A DNA stretch of 64,000 nucleotides from Sulfurifustis variabilis. Its GTDB lineage: Bacteria > Pseudomonadota > Gammaproteobacteria > Acidiferrobacterales > Sulfurifustaceae. The stretch covers positions 3,253,126 through 3,317,125 of the forward strand of contig NZ_AP014936.1 in NCBI RefSeq assembly GCF_002355415.1. Direction: 5' to 3'. Position numbers and translations under genes: made by a program. This document shows positions 1 to 8,774 of the stretch, one piece after another. The notes under the pieces are model-generated. The model was not told the DNA's origin. It ran no database searches and saw only the letters and a list, made by a program, of their open reading frames with translations. Every line of letters starts with the position of its first letter. The stretch's first letter is position 1.

Positions 1-666
1 CTTGCCCTTCACGCCCATCGAAGCGGCCGTCGCCTGTGTCACCGCCCGTGTCGGCGCCTCGAGGTTCGGCGCGCGCAGCCGACGGAACTCGGTCTCCCAG
101 ATCCAGCCACTGATCACCACTTCCTTCGGGATGAGCGGATGGTTGCGCAGCAGCTCAACGCACCTGATACAGGTCGCGTCGACGTCGTCCATCATTCCGA
201 TCCACTTGGCGAAGGCACCTTCCTTGAGCGTGAGCTCTGGCAAGGAGGGATCGATCGCAACCGCCGCCGTATCGACCGCCGTGGCGCGCACCACCTCTTT
301 CTTGAAGATCCCGCGCTCCTTCAGATCCTTCTCCAGGTCGAACCCGTTGGCCGACAGCATTCCGCACCCGGTGTGCTGCAGGACGACGATCTCGCGGGTA
401 CCGAAGAAATTGATCGTCAGCATCGCAGAGCGGATGGCGTCGTCGGTCACGATCCCGCCTGCGTTGCGAAACAGGTGTGCGTCGCCCCCACCAACTGGAG
501 TGTCGGCGCGGATGCCCAACGCTTCATCCACTGGTAGCCGCTCGTCCATACAGGCGAGTACCCAAAGGCGGCGCAAGTTCGGACCTTCGGCGCCATACTG
601 CCGCTTGATTTCCCATCGCTGGCGCTGTTCGACGGATTGCTCGAGTTGCTCTTTCAACGTGGTCAT
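1..666 (-). CDS. Beta-class carbonic anhydrase (3' end outside window)
   Basis: The protein interconverts CO2 and bicarbonate with a zinc cofactor in the cytoplasm. Reading leftwards from an ATG at 666, the frame is open to the window edge (222 codons). It holds the beta-class zinc ligands: C39-x-D41-x-R43 in the run CMDERL, and H98/C101 in HTGCG. A GGGGAGA ribosome site lies just upstream of the ATG. The C-terminus is missing only because the window ends. Carbonic anhydrase fits an autotrophic lifestyle, but that role is inferred. Family assignment is firm. Confidence 0.93.
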   Translation of the reverse strand, partial: MTTLKEQLEQSVEQRQRWEIKRQYGAEGPNLRRLWVLACMDERLPVDEALGIRADTPVGGGDAHLFRNAGGIVTDDAIRSAMLTINFFGTREIVVLQHTGCGMLSANGFDLEKDLKERGIFKKEVVRATAVDTAAVAIDPSLPELTLKEGAFAKWIGMMDDVDATCIRCVELLRNHPLIPKEVVISGWIWETEFRRLRAPNLEAPTRAVTQATAASMGVKGK

Positions 667-1330
667 CGTGTTGTCTCCCCGGTAAGGTGACGAGCCTCGA
701 AAGACTCGGGATCGGAAAAGCCGAATGCTGCGTTTGCACGTGGCGTGCCATCCAGAAATCCTCTTTCGGTTATTGCACTTGCGAAACGGCGACCGCTGTA
801 CGTGTGCACGCCAGCTACGCGGGAGCAACGGCACTGCGGCGCTAAGTCATTGTCGAAGCGAACAATCGCCCAGGGATGCCGAAGTTCCTTGTGTGAAGCA
901 GCACTTCGCAGTCGTCGGTGAACGGAATTGCCCGCGCACGGGTTGCCGATGACGAGCCTGATCGAGGCCACCGAGCGGGAGCTCGAATGGGCGAGTTTTG
1001 GTTGGCAAGCGCACGCGTGCGCCGAACACGAGCGCCTGGTTCGCACGAACGCCCGGGCCCTCGGCCTCGGTCGCGACCCGCTCGCCGAGAACTTCCGCTT
1101 CCCTGTGCGAAATTGAAGCTCGCCCCGCGAAGCATGTGATCGAACGAAGGAAACACGCGCATGACGGCCGAAGGGCCTGAAGCGGCACTTCGCTGTCACC
1201 GCTGACGTGAGGACTTAGGTCGTTGTTTCCTTGCGCTTTCGCCGCCTGGCACGGCGCCTGCTAGGGAGCGTCGGTCGGCGCCGGCGCACGCTCGCGCCAT
1301 CGCGTGACCAGAGGAGCGAGGAAGAAAACC
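667..1330. other. Long intergenic region between carbonic anhydrase and ompW
   Basis: About 660 bases without a convincing gene. The only candidate is the small frame at 949-1116. Several overlapping frames on both strands have no family resemblance and look like by-products of high GC. I found no tRNA, terminator or repeat that I can support. The last 20 bases carry the ompW ribosome site. Confidence 0.5.
949..1116 (+). CDS. Possible small protein, unrecognised
   Basis: A 55-residue frame starting MTSLIEATERELEWASFGW. Codon choice resembles the neighbouring real genes, and the protein is acidic and helical-looking with an E-H-E-R-L stretch. There is no good ribosome site before the ATG and I do not recognise a family. 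It could be the remnant of a longer gene. I list it only because it is the best candidate in an otherwise empty 660-base stretch. Confidence 0.25.
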   Translation: MTSLIEATERELEWASFGWQAHACAEHERLVRTNARALGLGRDPLAENFRFPVRN

Positions 1331-1984
1331 ATGATAAGCAGACCGGTCGCAATCATCGTCGCTACCGCTCTAATGCTTAGCGGCACCTTGGCGCAAGCGG
1401 AGCAGAATTGGATGGTCCGGGGCCGAATCCTCAATGTCGCGCCAAACGACAGCAGCGGGGAGGTGTCCACGCTGCCAGGATCGGGCGTCGAGGTCGACGG
1501 CGACACGACCCTTGAGCTCGATTTCACCTATATGTTCACCCGCCACGTGGGCGTCGAGTTCATCCTGGGAACAAGCAAGCACACGCTCAAGGGAGACGGC
1601 ACCATTGCCGCGCTGGGGGAGATCGGCGAGGCGCGCACCCTGCCGCCCGTCGTGACGCTCCAGTACCACTTCGCACCCGACGGAACGGGCATGCGGCCGT
1701 ACGTCGGCGTAGGCGCGAACTACACGAAGTTCTACGACGAGAGCGTCACCTCGTCACTCGAAGCGGCACTCGGGCCGACGAAGCTCGAGATCGATGACTC
1801 GACCGGGCTCGCCGCGCAGGTCGGAGTTGATTTCCCGATCGGCGGGCGCTGGCTCCTGAACCTCGACGCGAAGTACATCGTGATGGAAACCGAGGCGACG
1901 TTGAGGTCGGGGGGCGTATCGCGCCGCGTCGATATCGATCTGAACCCCTGGTTCCTCGGCTTCGGCCTCGGCACGCGCTTCTGA
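1331..1984 (+). CDS. ompW: OmpW-family outer membrane protein
   Basis: Predicted eight-stranded outer membrane barrel for small hydrophobic compounds. The 217-residue protein starts with a signal peptide ([18 protein letters not shown], cleavage near TLAQA-EQ). It shows OmpW hallmarks: a central [14 protein letters not shown] strand, a D-x-K-Y segment, and a C-terminal GFGLGTRF ending in Phe, typical for barrel assembly. I chose ATG 1331 over an in-frame start at 1304 because AGGAAG sits at the right distance and the signal peptide begins there. It is separate from the sulfur genes that follow. Confidence 0.93.
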   Translation: MISRPVAIIVATALMLSGTLAQAEQNWMVRGRILNVAPNDSSGEVSTLPGSGVEVDGDTTLELDFTYMFTRHVGVEFILGTSKHTLKGDGTIAALGEIGEARTLPPVVTLQYHFAPDGTGMRPYVGVGANYTKFYDESVTSSLEAALGPTKLEIDDSTGLAAQVGVDFPIGGRWLLNLDAKYIVMETEATLRSGGVSRRVDIDLNPWFLGFGLGTRF

Positions 1985-2031
1985 CGCCGACGCCGCCGGC
2001 TGACCTGCATCGGCTCCGATCGACCGTATCC

Positions 2032-2427
2032 ATGGCCTCGAACAAGCTCAACATCATGGTCCTCTCCGGCACGCGCGAACGGCTGCAGATGGCCGCCATG
2101 CTCGCCTCCGTGGGTGCGGTCAGCGGCAACCAGGTAGCTGTCTTCCTGTCGATGAATGCCCTGCCGTTCTTCCTGCGAAACGGCGATATGCCGCCCCCGC
2201 CGGCCGAGGGGCCAGTGGGTGCGCTGATGGAAACAACGAAAGTGCCGCCGTTCACGGAGCTGTTTCGACAGGCGGTCGAGCTCGGCGATGCCCGGATCTA
2301 CCCCTGCTCCATGGCTATGGACGTGCTGGGCGCCACGCCCGACAAGTTGGAACCTTTCCTCGCGGAGCCCCTCGGTCTGACCAAGTTTCTCAACGACGCC
2401 GAGGGCGGCCAGGCGTGGACGTTCTAG
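2032..2427 (+). CDS. DsrE-like sulfur-relay protein
   Basis: 131-residue cytoplasmic protein of the DsrE/F-like fold, which carries or transfers sulfane sulfur. It opens with the family beta strand [19 protein letters not shown], has a mid-protein loop [14 protein letters not shown], and one conserved Cys near the end (YPCSMAM) suited to persulfide chemistry. The next gene, a TusA homologue, starts 13 bp downstream, and such pairs are known to relay sulfur in sulfur oxidisers. Donor and acceptor are not visible from sequence. Confidence 0.85.
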   Translation: MASNKLNIMVLSGTRERLQMAAMLASVGAVSGNQVAVFLSMNALPFFLRNGDMPPPPAEGPVGALMETTKVPPFTELFRQAVELGDARIYPCSMAMDVLGATPDKLEPFLAEPLGLTKFLNDAEGGQAWTF

Positions 2428-2440
2428 GAGGCACCGCGTC

Positions 2441-2758
2441 GTGTCGAAACCGAAGATCATCGGCCCGGAACAGTCCTGGGGCGCGCGTCTCGAGAGGAAG
2501 TGGCGCAGCATCCCGGTCGCGCGGGCGAGCGCGCCGAGAAAGGTCATCGATGCCCGTGGGACCTTCTGTCCCGGTCCGCTGATGGAGCTGATCGCCGCCA
2601 TGAAGATCGCGGAGGTGGGCGACGAGATCGAGGTGCTGTCCAGCGACCGCGGCTCGGCGTCCGACATCCCGGAATGGATCCGCAAGGTCGGCCATGAGCT
2701 CATGTCGACGAGCGAGCAGGAGGGCGTGTGGCATGTCGTGGTTCGAAAGGCGAAATGA
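2441..2758 (+). CDS. TusA-family sulfur carrier
   Basis: A 105-residue sulfur carrier. The family motif C-P-G-P-L lies at residues 43-47 (C43 is the persulfide-bearing Cys), followed by the usual amphipathic helix (MELIAAMKIAEVGDEIEVLSS). An extension of about 33 residues precedes the usual TusA start. The start is GTG at 2441, supported by GGAGG about nine bases upstream. It lies between DsrE and the SQR-like gene, so sulfur relay linked to sulfide oxidation is the likely role (inference). Confidence 0.9.
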   Translation: MSKPKIIGPEQSWGARLERKWRSIPVARASAPRKVIDARGTFCPGPLMELIAAMKIAEVGDEIEVLSSDRGSASDIPEWIRKVGHELMSTSEQEGVWHVVVRKAK

Positions 2759-2785
2759 TCTGAACCACTCGAAGCAGGAGGAGCA

Positions 2786-3919
2786 ATGCGGATACTGATC
2801 GTCGGTGGCGGAATGGGCGGCACGATTCTCGCGAACAACCTCGCGCGGCGCCTGAATAACGAGCTCAAGACCGGCAAGGCGCGCATTACGATGCTGTCCG
2901 CCTCGGACAAACACATGTATCAGCCGGGCCTGCTCTACGTCGCGCTCGGGCGCATGACCCCGGACGAGCTCTATCGAGACCAGGCGAGCTTGCTCGAGCC
3001 CGGGATCGAGTTTCACGTCGACCCGGTCGACGAGTTCCAGCTCGACAAGAATCAGGTCAAGGCGAAAAGCGGCAAGACCTACGGCTACGACCTGATCGCC
3101 ATCGCCACCGGCTCGCGCCCCGTCCCGGAGGAGATACCCGGCCTCGCGGAGAACTCGATCAACGTCTACACCGAGGAGGCCGCGCTCAAGTTCTTCCAGA
3201 CCATCAGCCGGTTCCAGGGCGGGCGCGTGGTGATCGCGGTGGGCGTACCGCACAAGTGCCCGATGATCCCGCCGGAGGTAACGTTCACGCTGTACGACTA
3301 CTTCAAGAACCGCGGCCTCGCCGACAAGGTCTCGTTCCACTACACCTACCCGATCGGGCGGTTGCACAGCCTCGAGCCCGTGAGCAAGTGGATGGAGGGC
3401 GAGTTCGCCCAGCGCGGCATCACCTCCGAGACCCTATTCAACATCAAGGAGGTCGACGGGAAGAAGCGGGTCGTGCGCAGTCTCGAGGGCTCGGAGGCGA
3501 AGTACGACCTGCTGGTGGCCGTGCCCGCGCACAAGGGCATGGAGGTCATCGAGAAGAACAACCTCGGCAAGGGCGGATGGATCCCGGTCGACCGCAACCG
3601 CCTCAACATCGAGGGCCACACGAATGCCTTCGCCCTCGGCGACACCACCAACATCCCGATCAGCAAGGCCGGCTCCACGGCGCACTTCGAGGCCGAGGCG
3701 CTCGCTGAGAACCTGGCCTCGATCGTGAAGATCGGCAGCCCCACGCGCGACTACGACGGGAAGGTGTTCTGCTTCATCGAAGCTGGCAAGGACAAGGCGA
3801 CGTATGCCATGTTCAACTACAACAACCCGCCGGACCCCAAGCCGCCGACCAAGTCCATCCACTGGTTCAAGATGGCCTACAACCAGCTGTACTGGACGAG
3901 CGCGCGCGGGTTGCTTTAG
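2786..3919 (+). CDS. Sulfide:quinone oxidoreductase-like FAD protein
   Basis: 377-residue flavoprotein of the SQR/FCSD type, which oxidises sulfide and passes electrons to quinone at the membrane. The N-terminal dinucleotide motif is ILIVGGGMGG. A second GxxP-type motif (ATGSRPVPEEIPG) and the FAD-binding FALGDTTNIPISKAGSTAHF are present. Candidate redox Cys residues lie in PHKCPMIPP and KVFCF, matching the two Cys spacing typical of SQR. It is embedded between sulfur carriers and a DUF1641 gene, a frequent partner. The substrate is inferred; other sulfur compounds are possible. Confidence 0.88.
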   Translation: MRILIVGGGMGGTILANNLARRLNNELKTGKARITMLSASDKHMYQPGLLYVALGRMTPDELYRDQASLLEPGIEFHVDPVDEFQLDKNQVKAKSGKTYGYDLIAIATGSRPVPEEIPGLAENSINVYTEEAALKFFQTISRFQGGRVVIAVGVPHKCPMIPPEVTFTLYDYFKNRGLADKVSFHYTYPIGRLHSLEPVSKWMEGEFAQRGITSETLFNIKEVDGKKRVVRSLEGSEAKYDLLVAVPAHKGMEVIEKNNLGKGGWIPVDRNRLNIEGHTNAFALGDTTNIPISKAGSTAHFEAEALAENLASIVKIGSPTRDYDGKVFCFIEAGKDKATYAMFNYNNPPDPKPPTKSIHWFKMAYNQLYWTSARGLL

Positions 3920-3928
3920 GAGACGGCC

Positions 3929-4477
3929 ATGAACGATGCCATACAGGGTGACGGCGCCGCCGCCGAAATCGAACGCCTGGTGGCGAGCGCGCAGGACGCG
4001 CTTACCGACGACATGGTTACGCGCCTGAGCGCGACCGTCGGCGATGGACTCGACCTGCTCGACCGCGTCAACCGCAGCGGCATCGCCCGCGCCTTGCCGG
4101 CGATCGCGCAGCTCGTCGAGAACGGCGATCTCGACCGGCTGGTCAGCCTCGCACGCCTCTTCGCCTCCATCGAAGATTCGCTCTCGGACGATATCGTGAG
4201 CCGGCTGGCGACCGTCTGGGCCGGGACGGCGGCGCTCGTCGACAAGCTCGGGCGCAACGAGGGCTTCGTGAAACTGATCGACATCCTCGGGCGCGAGGAA
4301 GTGCAGCGCGCGCTGATCGACCTGGCCGAGTCCGCCTGCGCCGCCAGGACCGAGGCCGCGGCGCTGCCGGCCCCTAAGGGTGGCCTAGGCGGGCTGTGGC
4401 AGCTCGCCAAGGACCCCGGTACGCAGGGCGCGCTGCGCTTCGTGGCGCTGGTGAGCAGGCAGTCGCGCAAGCGATGA
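3929..4477 (+). CDS. DUF1641 protein
   Basis: 182-residue helical protein of the DUF1641 family. It has two internally similar segments (ALTDDMVTRLSATVGDGLDLLDRV near 20-45 and SLSDDIVSRLATVWAGTAALVDKL near 80-105), then the family's G-L-W-Q-L-x-K-D-P stretch near the C-terminus. It starts 9 bp after the SQR-like gene and is surely co-transcribed. In other bacteria the family sits beside SQR and formate dehydrogenase genes, and its biochemical role is unknown. Confidence 0.88.
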   Translation: MNDAIQGDGAAAEIERLVASAQDALTDDMVTRLSATVGDGLDLLDRVNRSGIARALPAIAQLVENGDLDRLVSLARLFASIEDSLSDDIVSRLATVWAGTAALVDKLGRNEGFVKLIDILGREEVQRALIDLAESACAARTEAAALPAPKGGLGGLWQLAKDPGTQGALRFVALVSRQSRKR

Positions 4478-4495
4478 GGGGATGTCGAGGGATTA

Positions 4496-5068
4496 ATGTC
4501 TGGACACGACGTGCATGCACACGGTCCGCACGATGACGAAGTCGAGCACCAGGCCCGACACGGCCCGGGGTTGGCGCAATATGTGGCGATCTTCACCGCG
4601 CTCCTTGCCTCGTTGGGAGCCGTCGTCAGCTATAACGCGACCACCGCATCGAATGAGGCCATGCTGTATAAGCACGAAGCAGCGCTCAAGAAAGCGGAGG
4701 CGTCCAAACAATGGATCAATTATCAATCCAAGAGCACCGAGGGTTACCTCATGCAAGCGGTGGCGGACTTGAGCGCGCCGGCCAAGGCTCAAAATCACCC
4801 CACGCAAGTCGAGCGCATCGAAGAGGAGAAGCGTGAAATCGAGCGCCAGGCGGAGGCGCTGGAAGAAGAGTCGCGCCGTGCTGACGCAGAGAGCGAGCGC
4901 TTGCTATACCCGTCGCACCGTGCGGACCAGGCGTTGACGCTGATACAGGTCGCGATCTCGCTCGCGTCCATTACGGTGCTGACGCGCAAGAAGTGGTTGT
5001 TCGCGTTTGCCGGTATTGCAGCGGCGGGCGGCGTGATATTAGCCGGCATGTCGTTTTTCTTTGCCTGA
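4496..5068 (+). CDS. DUF4337 membrane protein
   Basis: 190 residues. A His-rich N-terminus (GHDVHAHGPHDDEVEHQARH) is followed by one membrane helix (YVAIFTALLASLGAVVSY), a coiled-coil region of about 70 residues rich in E/K/R, and two C-terminal membrane helices (LTLIQVAISLASITVL and LFAFAGIAAAGGVILAG). This order fits DUF4337. It is the last gene of the plus-strand sulfur cluster, 18 bp after the DUF1641 gene. The N-terminal His cluster could bind metal (inference). Function unknown. Confidence 0.82.
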   Translation: MSGHDVHAHGPHDDEVEHQARHGPGLAQYVAIFTALLASLGAVVSYNATTASNEAMLYKHEAALKKAEASKQWINYQSKSTEGYLMQAVADLSAPAKAQNHPTQVERIEEEKREIERQAEALEEESRRADAESERLLYPSHRADQALTLIQVAISLASITVLTRKKWLFAFAGIAAAGGVILAGMSFFFA

Positions 5069-5170
5069 ACCGAAACCGTGAGGAGGGCGGCTCGAGCTCG
5101 CCGGGACAGACGACCCGGTGCCTCTCCGCGCAAGCGACTGCTCGCCAGACGGAGGGGAATAACCTCACGC

Positions 5171-6331
5171 CTACAGCCAGCGCCGCACCAGCCAGCCCGT
5201 CGCCTCCGACAGCCGCTTGGGCCAGCCGCGCGCGAGCCATTCGCGCGGCACGACGGGCGCCGCCTCGGCGAGGTCGGCGCGGAACCGGCGCTCGAGCGCC
5301 GCCGCGAGCGGCGCATCGCGCGCGACCAGGTTGACTTCGTAGTTGGTGAAGAAGCTGCGGTAGTCCATGTTTGCGGTACCGATCGTGCTCCATGCGCCGT
5401 CGACGACCGCGGTCTTCGCGTGCAGGATGCGCGGCAGGTAGCGGTAGATGCGCACGCCGGCGGCGAGCAGCGGCGCGAAGGCCGCGTGCGCCGCCCAGTG
5501 GACGATCCCCACGTCGACGATCCCGGGCACCAGCAGCCGTACGTCGACGCCGCGCGCCGCGGCGGCCTCGAGCGCGCGCTGGCTGCGCGTATCGGGCACG
5601 AGGTACGGGGTCGTCAGGTAGATCCGCTCTCGCGCCGCCTCGAAGGTTTCTGCGTACAAGCAGTGCAGGCGGTGCTCGCACGCGTAGGAGTTGTTCGAGA
5701 CGAGCGCGGCGGCCGCGCCTCCGACCGCGCGCCACTGCCAGCGCCGCTCGCCGCGCCAGAAGGCGTCGAAGAGCCCCGCGGCCTGCTCGGCCAGGGAGCC
5801 GCGCAGCCCCACGTGGGTGTCGCGCCAGCGCTTCTCCCCGTAGCGCCGGCGCGAGTTCTCGCGGTGGATGTTGAAGCCGCCGAGGAAGGCGCGCTCGCCG
5901 TCCACGACGAGGAGCTTGCGGTGGTTGCGGCGGTTGTAGCGCAGCGGGCGGCGCCAGCGCCAGCGATGAAACCAGCGGAACTCGACGCCCTGGTCGCGCA
6001 GATATCGCTCGAGCGACCGGGAGGCCCAGAAAAGCGAGCCGACCGAATCGATCTGCACGCGCACCGCGACACCCGCGCGCGCACGCTCGCCGAGCGCGCG
6101 GGCGAACTCCCAGCCCACGTCGTCCGTGGCGAAGATATAGCTCTCGAGCCGCACGCTGCGCGCGGCCGAGCGGATCGCAGCGAGCATCGCGTCGTAGAGG
6201 GCGTCGCCCTCGGTGTAGAGCTCGAAGGCCTCGCCCGCCGGCAGCAGGGAGGGCGCGCACCGGACCGCCTCGCCGGGGCGAGGCGCGGCCGACGAAGGAC
6301 CCGCTCCGCTCTTCCAAGGCGGCTCCGGCAT
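5171..6331 (-). CDS. Cardiolipin synthase-like phospholipase D protein
   Basis: 386 residues with two HKD active-site motifs: HRKLLVVDGERAFLGGFN and HAKTAVVDGAWSTIGTANMD. This is the arrangement of ClsA/ClsB-type cardiolipin synthases, which join phosphatidyl groups at the inner membrane. I see no strong N-terminal membrane segments, so it is closer to ClsB/YbhO than ClsA. Start at ATG 6331 (MPEPPWKSG); longer frames upstream overlap the YHS gene and are rejected. It is the last gene of the minus-strand operon. Confidence 0.87.
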   Translation of the reverse strand: MPEPPWKSGAGPSSAAPRPGEAVRCAPSLLPAGEAFELYTEGDALYDAMLAAIRSAARSVRLESYIFATDDVGWEFARALGERARAGVAVRVQIDSVGSLFWASRSLERYLRDQGVEFRWFHRWRWRRPLRYNRRNHRKLLVVDGERAFLGGFNIHRENSRRRYGEKRWRDTHVGLRGSLAEQAAGLFDAFWRGERRWQWRAVGGAAAALVSNNSYACEHRLHCLYAETFEAARERIYLTTPYLVPDTRSQRALEAAAARGVDVRLLVPGIVDVGIVHWAAHAAFAPLLAAGVRIYRYLPRILHAKTAVVDGAWSTIGTANMDYRSFFTNYEVNLVARDAPLAAALERRFRADLAEAAPVVPREWLARGWPKRLSEATGWLVRRWL

Positions 6332-6378
6332 TTCCGACCGCTCGTGTCCCGCGCGAGGAGGAAGGCCGCGATGACGAC

Positions 6379-6816
6379 TCAGCAGCCCCGCCGGCGAGGC
6401 CGTTCGCGCGCGGCCTCGGCCGGATGCACGGGGTGGCCCACCGCCTCGTGCGCGTACTCTTGCGGCGCGGCTTCGAAGCGGTCGCGGTTCTCCTTCGAGG
6501 CGAAGTAGTAGACCTTGCCGCCGTGCACGGACGTCAGCGCCTGCGCGGTGCGCACCGCCTCGCCGCTGACGGGATCGATCGCCGCCTCCGGCGCGTCCGC
6601 GGCCCCCGCGCGATCCGCGTGTCCGCTGCGCTCCTCGTGCCCGCCGTGGCCGCTGCCGTGTCCGCGGCCGCCGCCATGGCCGCGCCCGATGCCTCCCAGC
6701 AAATCGACGAGGCCACCCCCGTGGCCGCCGACGTGACCGCCGCCCCGGCGGAGAAGGAACAACGCCGCCCCGGCCGCGAGGACCAGCCAGAGCCAGTTCT
6801 GCGATAACCAATCCAT
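6379..6816 (-). CDS. Membrane-anchored YHS-domain protein, His/Gly-rich
   Basis: 145 residues: an N-terminal membrane helix (WLWLVLAAGAALFLL), a Gly/His-rich linker of about 45 residues (repeats of HGGG and GHGG), then a YHS domain with DPVSGEAVRT and KVYYFASKENRDRFEAAPQEY. The usual Cys of the YHS DPVCGM motif is Ser here, so direct metal binding by that residue is lost; the linker histidines may bind metal instead. It lies between the HMA chaperone remnant and the cardiolipin synthase. Confidence 0.8.
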   Translation of the reverse strand: MDWLSQNWLWLVLAAGAALFLLRRGGGHVGGHGGGLVDLLGGIGRGHGGGRGHGSGHGGHEERSGHADRAGAADAPEAAIDPVSGEAVRTAQALTSVHGGKVYYFASKENRDRFEAAPQEYAHEAVGHPVHPAEAARERPRRRGC

Positions 6817-6910
6817 GTCCCACCCCCTCATTCGCCGCTCGAGTGATAACGATAGCCTGTGCCGCGCCGCACGGGCGCCGCCGCGGCACGTCGCGCTGCG
6901 CCCTCCGCGG

Positions 6911-7154
6911 TCAATGGCAACAGCAGCCGCCCTTGGTGCTCGCGGCCAAGGTCTGTGGCTCGGCGGGCGCCGCCGGATAGCCCGCTGCCGCCAGCGCCCG
7001 GGTCAGCTGGTCGACCGTGCTCTGGCCTTCGATCCGCACGCGCCGGCTGCCGAGGTCCACCTGCACGCGCGCCTCGGGGTCGACCGATTTGACCGCGCGG
7101 GTCACCGTCCGCGCAGTGGCCGCAGGTCATGCCCTTCACGTTCAGCTCAATCAT
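6911..7154 (-). pseudogene. Heavy-metal-associated (HMA) metallochaperone, frameshifted
   Basis: Two frames together spell a CopZ/MerP-like 80-residue protein. The first, from ATG 7154 with an AGGAG site, reads MIELNVKGMTCGHCA, the metal-binding GMTCxxC loop. The rest is in another frame: VTRAVKSVDPEARVQVDLG and onward, ending GGCCCH. A GC pair appears to be missing in the GCGCG run after the Cys loop (around 7108-7113). It is either a true -2 frameshift or a sequencing error. The C-terminal GGCCCH adds a second possible metal site. Confidence 0.75.
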
Positions 7155-7256
7155 CGGGTGCTCCTGTCGTGTGCGCTCTTCAGTCATGGGTCTTGCCGGT
7201 TGAAGCGGTTTGCGCGCCAACCGTGTACAAGGTGCCCGTTTGCCGCTGTCTTGTTC

Positions 7257-7270
7257 TTGATGGGGATCAA
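7257..7270. promoter_or_regulatory. FNR/ANR-type operator (perfect palindrome)
   Basis: The 14 bases read TTGAT-GGGG-ATCAA, an exact match to the FNR/ANR consensus TTGAT-N4-ATCAA. It lies between zwf and the HMA gene, about 100 bp upstream of the HMA start. A weak -10-like TTGTAC on the minus strand (7230-7225) would put the box near -41, the class II activator position. This suggests an oxygen-responsive internal promoter for the HMA-YHS-cardiolipin synthase part of the operon. Confidence 0.55.
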
Positions 7271-7337
7271 ACTACAAGCCCGCTGCCCGATGCGGCGCAA
7301 AACCTCGCGCTGCGCGCGGTCGTGCGCGCGCTGCCGC

Positions 7338-8774
7338 TCAGGGTGCCCGCTCCGGAAGAGGGTTGTGCCAGCCGTCGTGGGCCGCGATGAGCCGATCCGC
7401 CTCCTTCGGCCCCCAGCCCCCGGGCTCGTAAGGGAGCGCCGGGCCATGATCGACCAGCACCGGACCGACCACCGCCCAGGCGGCCTCGATCGAATCCTCG
7501 CGGGCGAAGAGCGCGCCGTTGCCGGCGAGGGCATCTCCCAGGAGCCGCGCGTAGGGCGCTTCCTCGTCCGGGTGCTCGTGCAGCAGGTAGAGCTCGCGCT
7601 GCTCGCCCACGAACTCCTTGCCCGCGCGCTTGACGCGTGCCGCGACGCCGATCGCGTGGCTCGGCGAGAGCCGGAAGCGCACGTAGTTGGCGCGGCCGTC
7701 CGCCGGCCAGGAGTCGGCGAACAGCCGCTGCGGCGGGGGCTTGAGCTCCACGAGCACCTCGGCCGCCGTGTACGCCAGGCGCTTGCCGGCGCGCAGATAC
7801 CACGGCACGCCCTGCCAGCGCCACGAATCGATGCAGAGCTTGAGGGCGCTGTAGGTCTCGACATCCGAGTCCTTCGCCACCCCGGACTCCGCGCGGTAGC
7901 CGGCGTACTGGCCGCGCACGAGGTCGTCGCGCGCAAGCGGGCGCATCGCCTGGAACACCTTGGCCTTCTCGACGTGCACCGCGCCGTAGCCGCGCGTCGC
8001 CGGCGGCTCCATGGCGAGCAGCGCGACGATCTGGAACAGGTGGTTCTGCACCACGTCGCGCAGGCAGCCGACGCTCTCGTAGAACCGGCCGCGGCCCTCC
8101 ACCCCGAAATCCTCGGCGAGCGTGATCTGGACGCGCGCCACGCAGTTGCGATTCCAGATCGGCTCGAGGAAGGAGTTGGCGAAGCGGAAATAGAGGATGT
8201 CCATGATCGCTTCCTTTCCGAGGAAGTGATCGATCCGAAAGATCGCGTCTTCCGGGAACGCCGAGCGCGCGATGCGGTTGAGCTCGCGCGCCGAGGCAAG
8301 GTCCCGCCCGAACGGCTTCTCCACGACGACGCGCGCGCCCCCGGCGAGGCCCGCGGCGGCGAGTCCCCGGATCACCGTTGCGAACAGCGCGGGCGGGATG
8401 GCGAGGTAGTGCGCCGGGCGCTGCGCGCCGCCGAGCGCGCGCTTGATCGCCGCGTACGTGCCCGGGTCGTTGTAGTCGCCGCTCACGTAGCCGAGCCGCG
8501 CGAGCAGGCGCTCGAGGGCGCGGCGGTCGTCGGTCGCGCCCGAGCTCGCGATGCTCTCTTTCGCCCGTTCGCGCAGCTCCGCCGCACTCAGCTTCGAGCT
8601 GGCGACGCCGACCACCGGGGCGTCCAGTTCGCCGCGCCGCGCGAGCGCGTAGAGCGCCGGGAAGATCTTCTTGCGGGCGAGGTCGCCCGTCACCCCGAAG
8701 AGCACCAGGGCGTCGGAGCGCGCCACGCTGTCGTCGAGGTCGTACATCGGTCCGTCTCGCTCGCGACGGAGCAT
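7338..8774 (-). CDS. zwf: Glucose-6-phosphate 1-dehydrogenase
   Basis: Oxidises glucose-6-phosphate to 6-phosphogluconolactone with NAD(P), first step of the oxidative pentose phosphate pathway. Motifs: GVTGDLARKK nucleotide loop, VVEKPFGRDL, and the substrate-site RIDHFLGKE. Length 478 residues is normal. I place the start at ATG 8774 because it overlaps the upstream stop as TAATG (coupled translation); ATG 8747 (MYDLDDSV) is an alternative and both upstream ribosome sites are weak. It directly follows the transaldolase-transketolase gene. Confidence 0.92.
   Translation of the reverse strand: MLRRERDGPMYDLDDSVARSDALVLFGVTGDLARKKIFPALYALARRGELDAPVVGVASSKLSAAELRERAKESIASSGATDDRRALERLLARLGYVSGDYNDPGTYAAIKRALGGAQRPAHYLAIPPALFATVIRGLAAAGLAGGARVVVEKPFGRDLASARELNRIARSAFPEDAIFRIDHFLGKEAIMDILYFRFANSFLEPIWNRNCVARVQITLAEDFGVEGRGRFYESVGCLRDVVQNHLFQIVALLAMEPPATRGYGAVHVEKAKVFQAMRPLARDDLVRGQYAGYRAESGVAKDSDVETYSALKLCIDSWRWQGVPWYLRAGKRLAYTAAEVLVELKPPPQRLFADSWPADGRANYVRFRLSPSHAIGVAARVKRAGKEFVGEQRELYLLHEHPDEEAPYARLLGDALAGNGALFAREDSIEAAWAVVGPVLVDHGPALPYEPGGWGPKEADRLIAAHDGWHNPLPERAP

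Noticed and set aside
2..685. Plus-strand frame of 227 codons at the window start
   Set aside because: It is opposite the beta-carbonic anhydrase, whose zinc ligands are all present on the minus strand.
5078..6508. Plus-strand open frame opposite the cardiolipin synthase
   Set aside because: Both HKD motifs are on the minus strand; no ribosome site or family on the plus strand.
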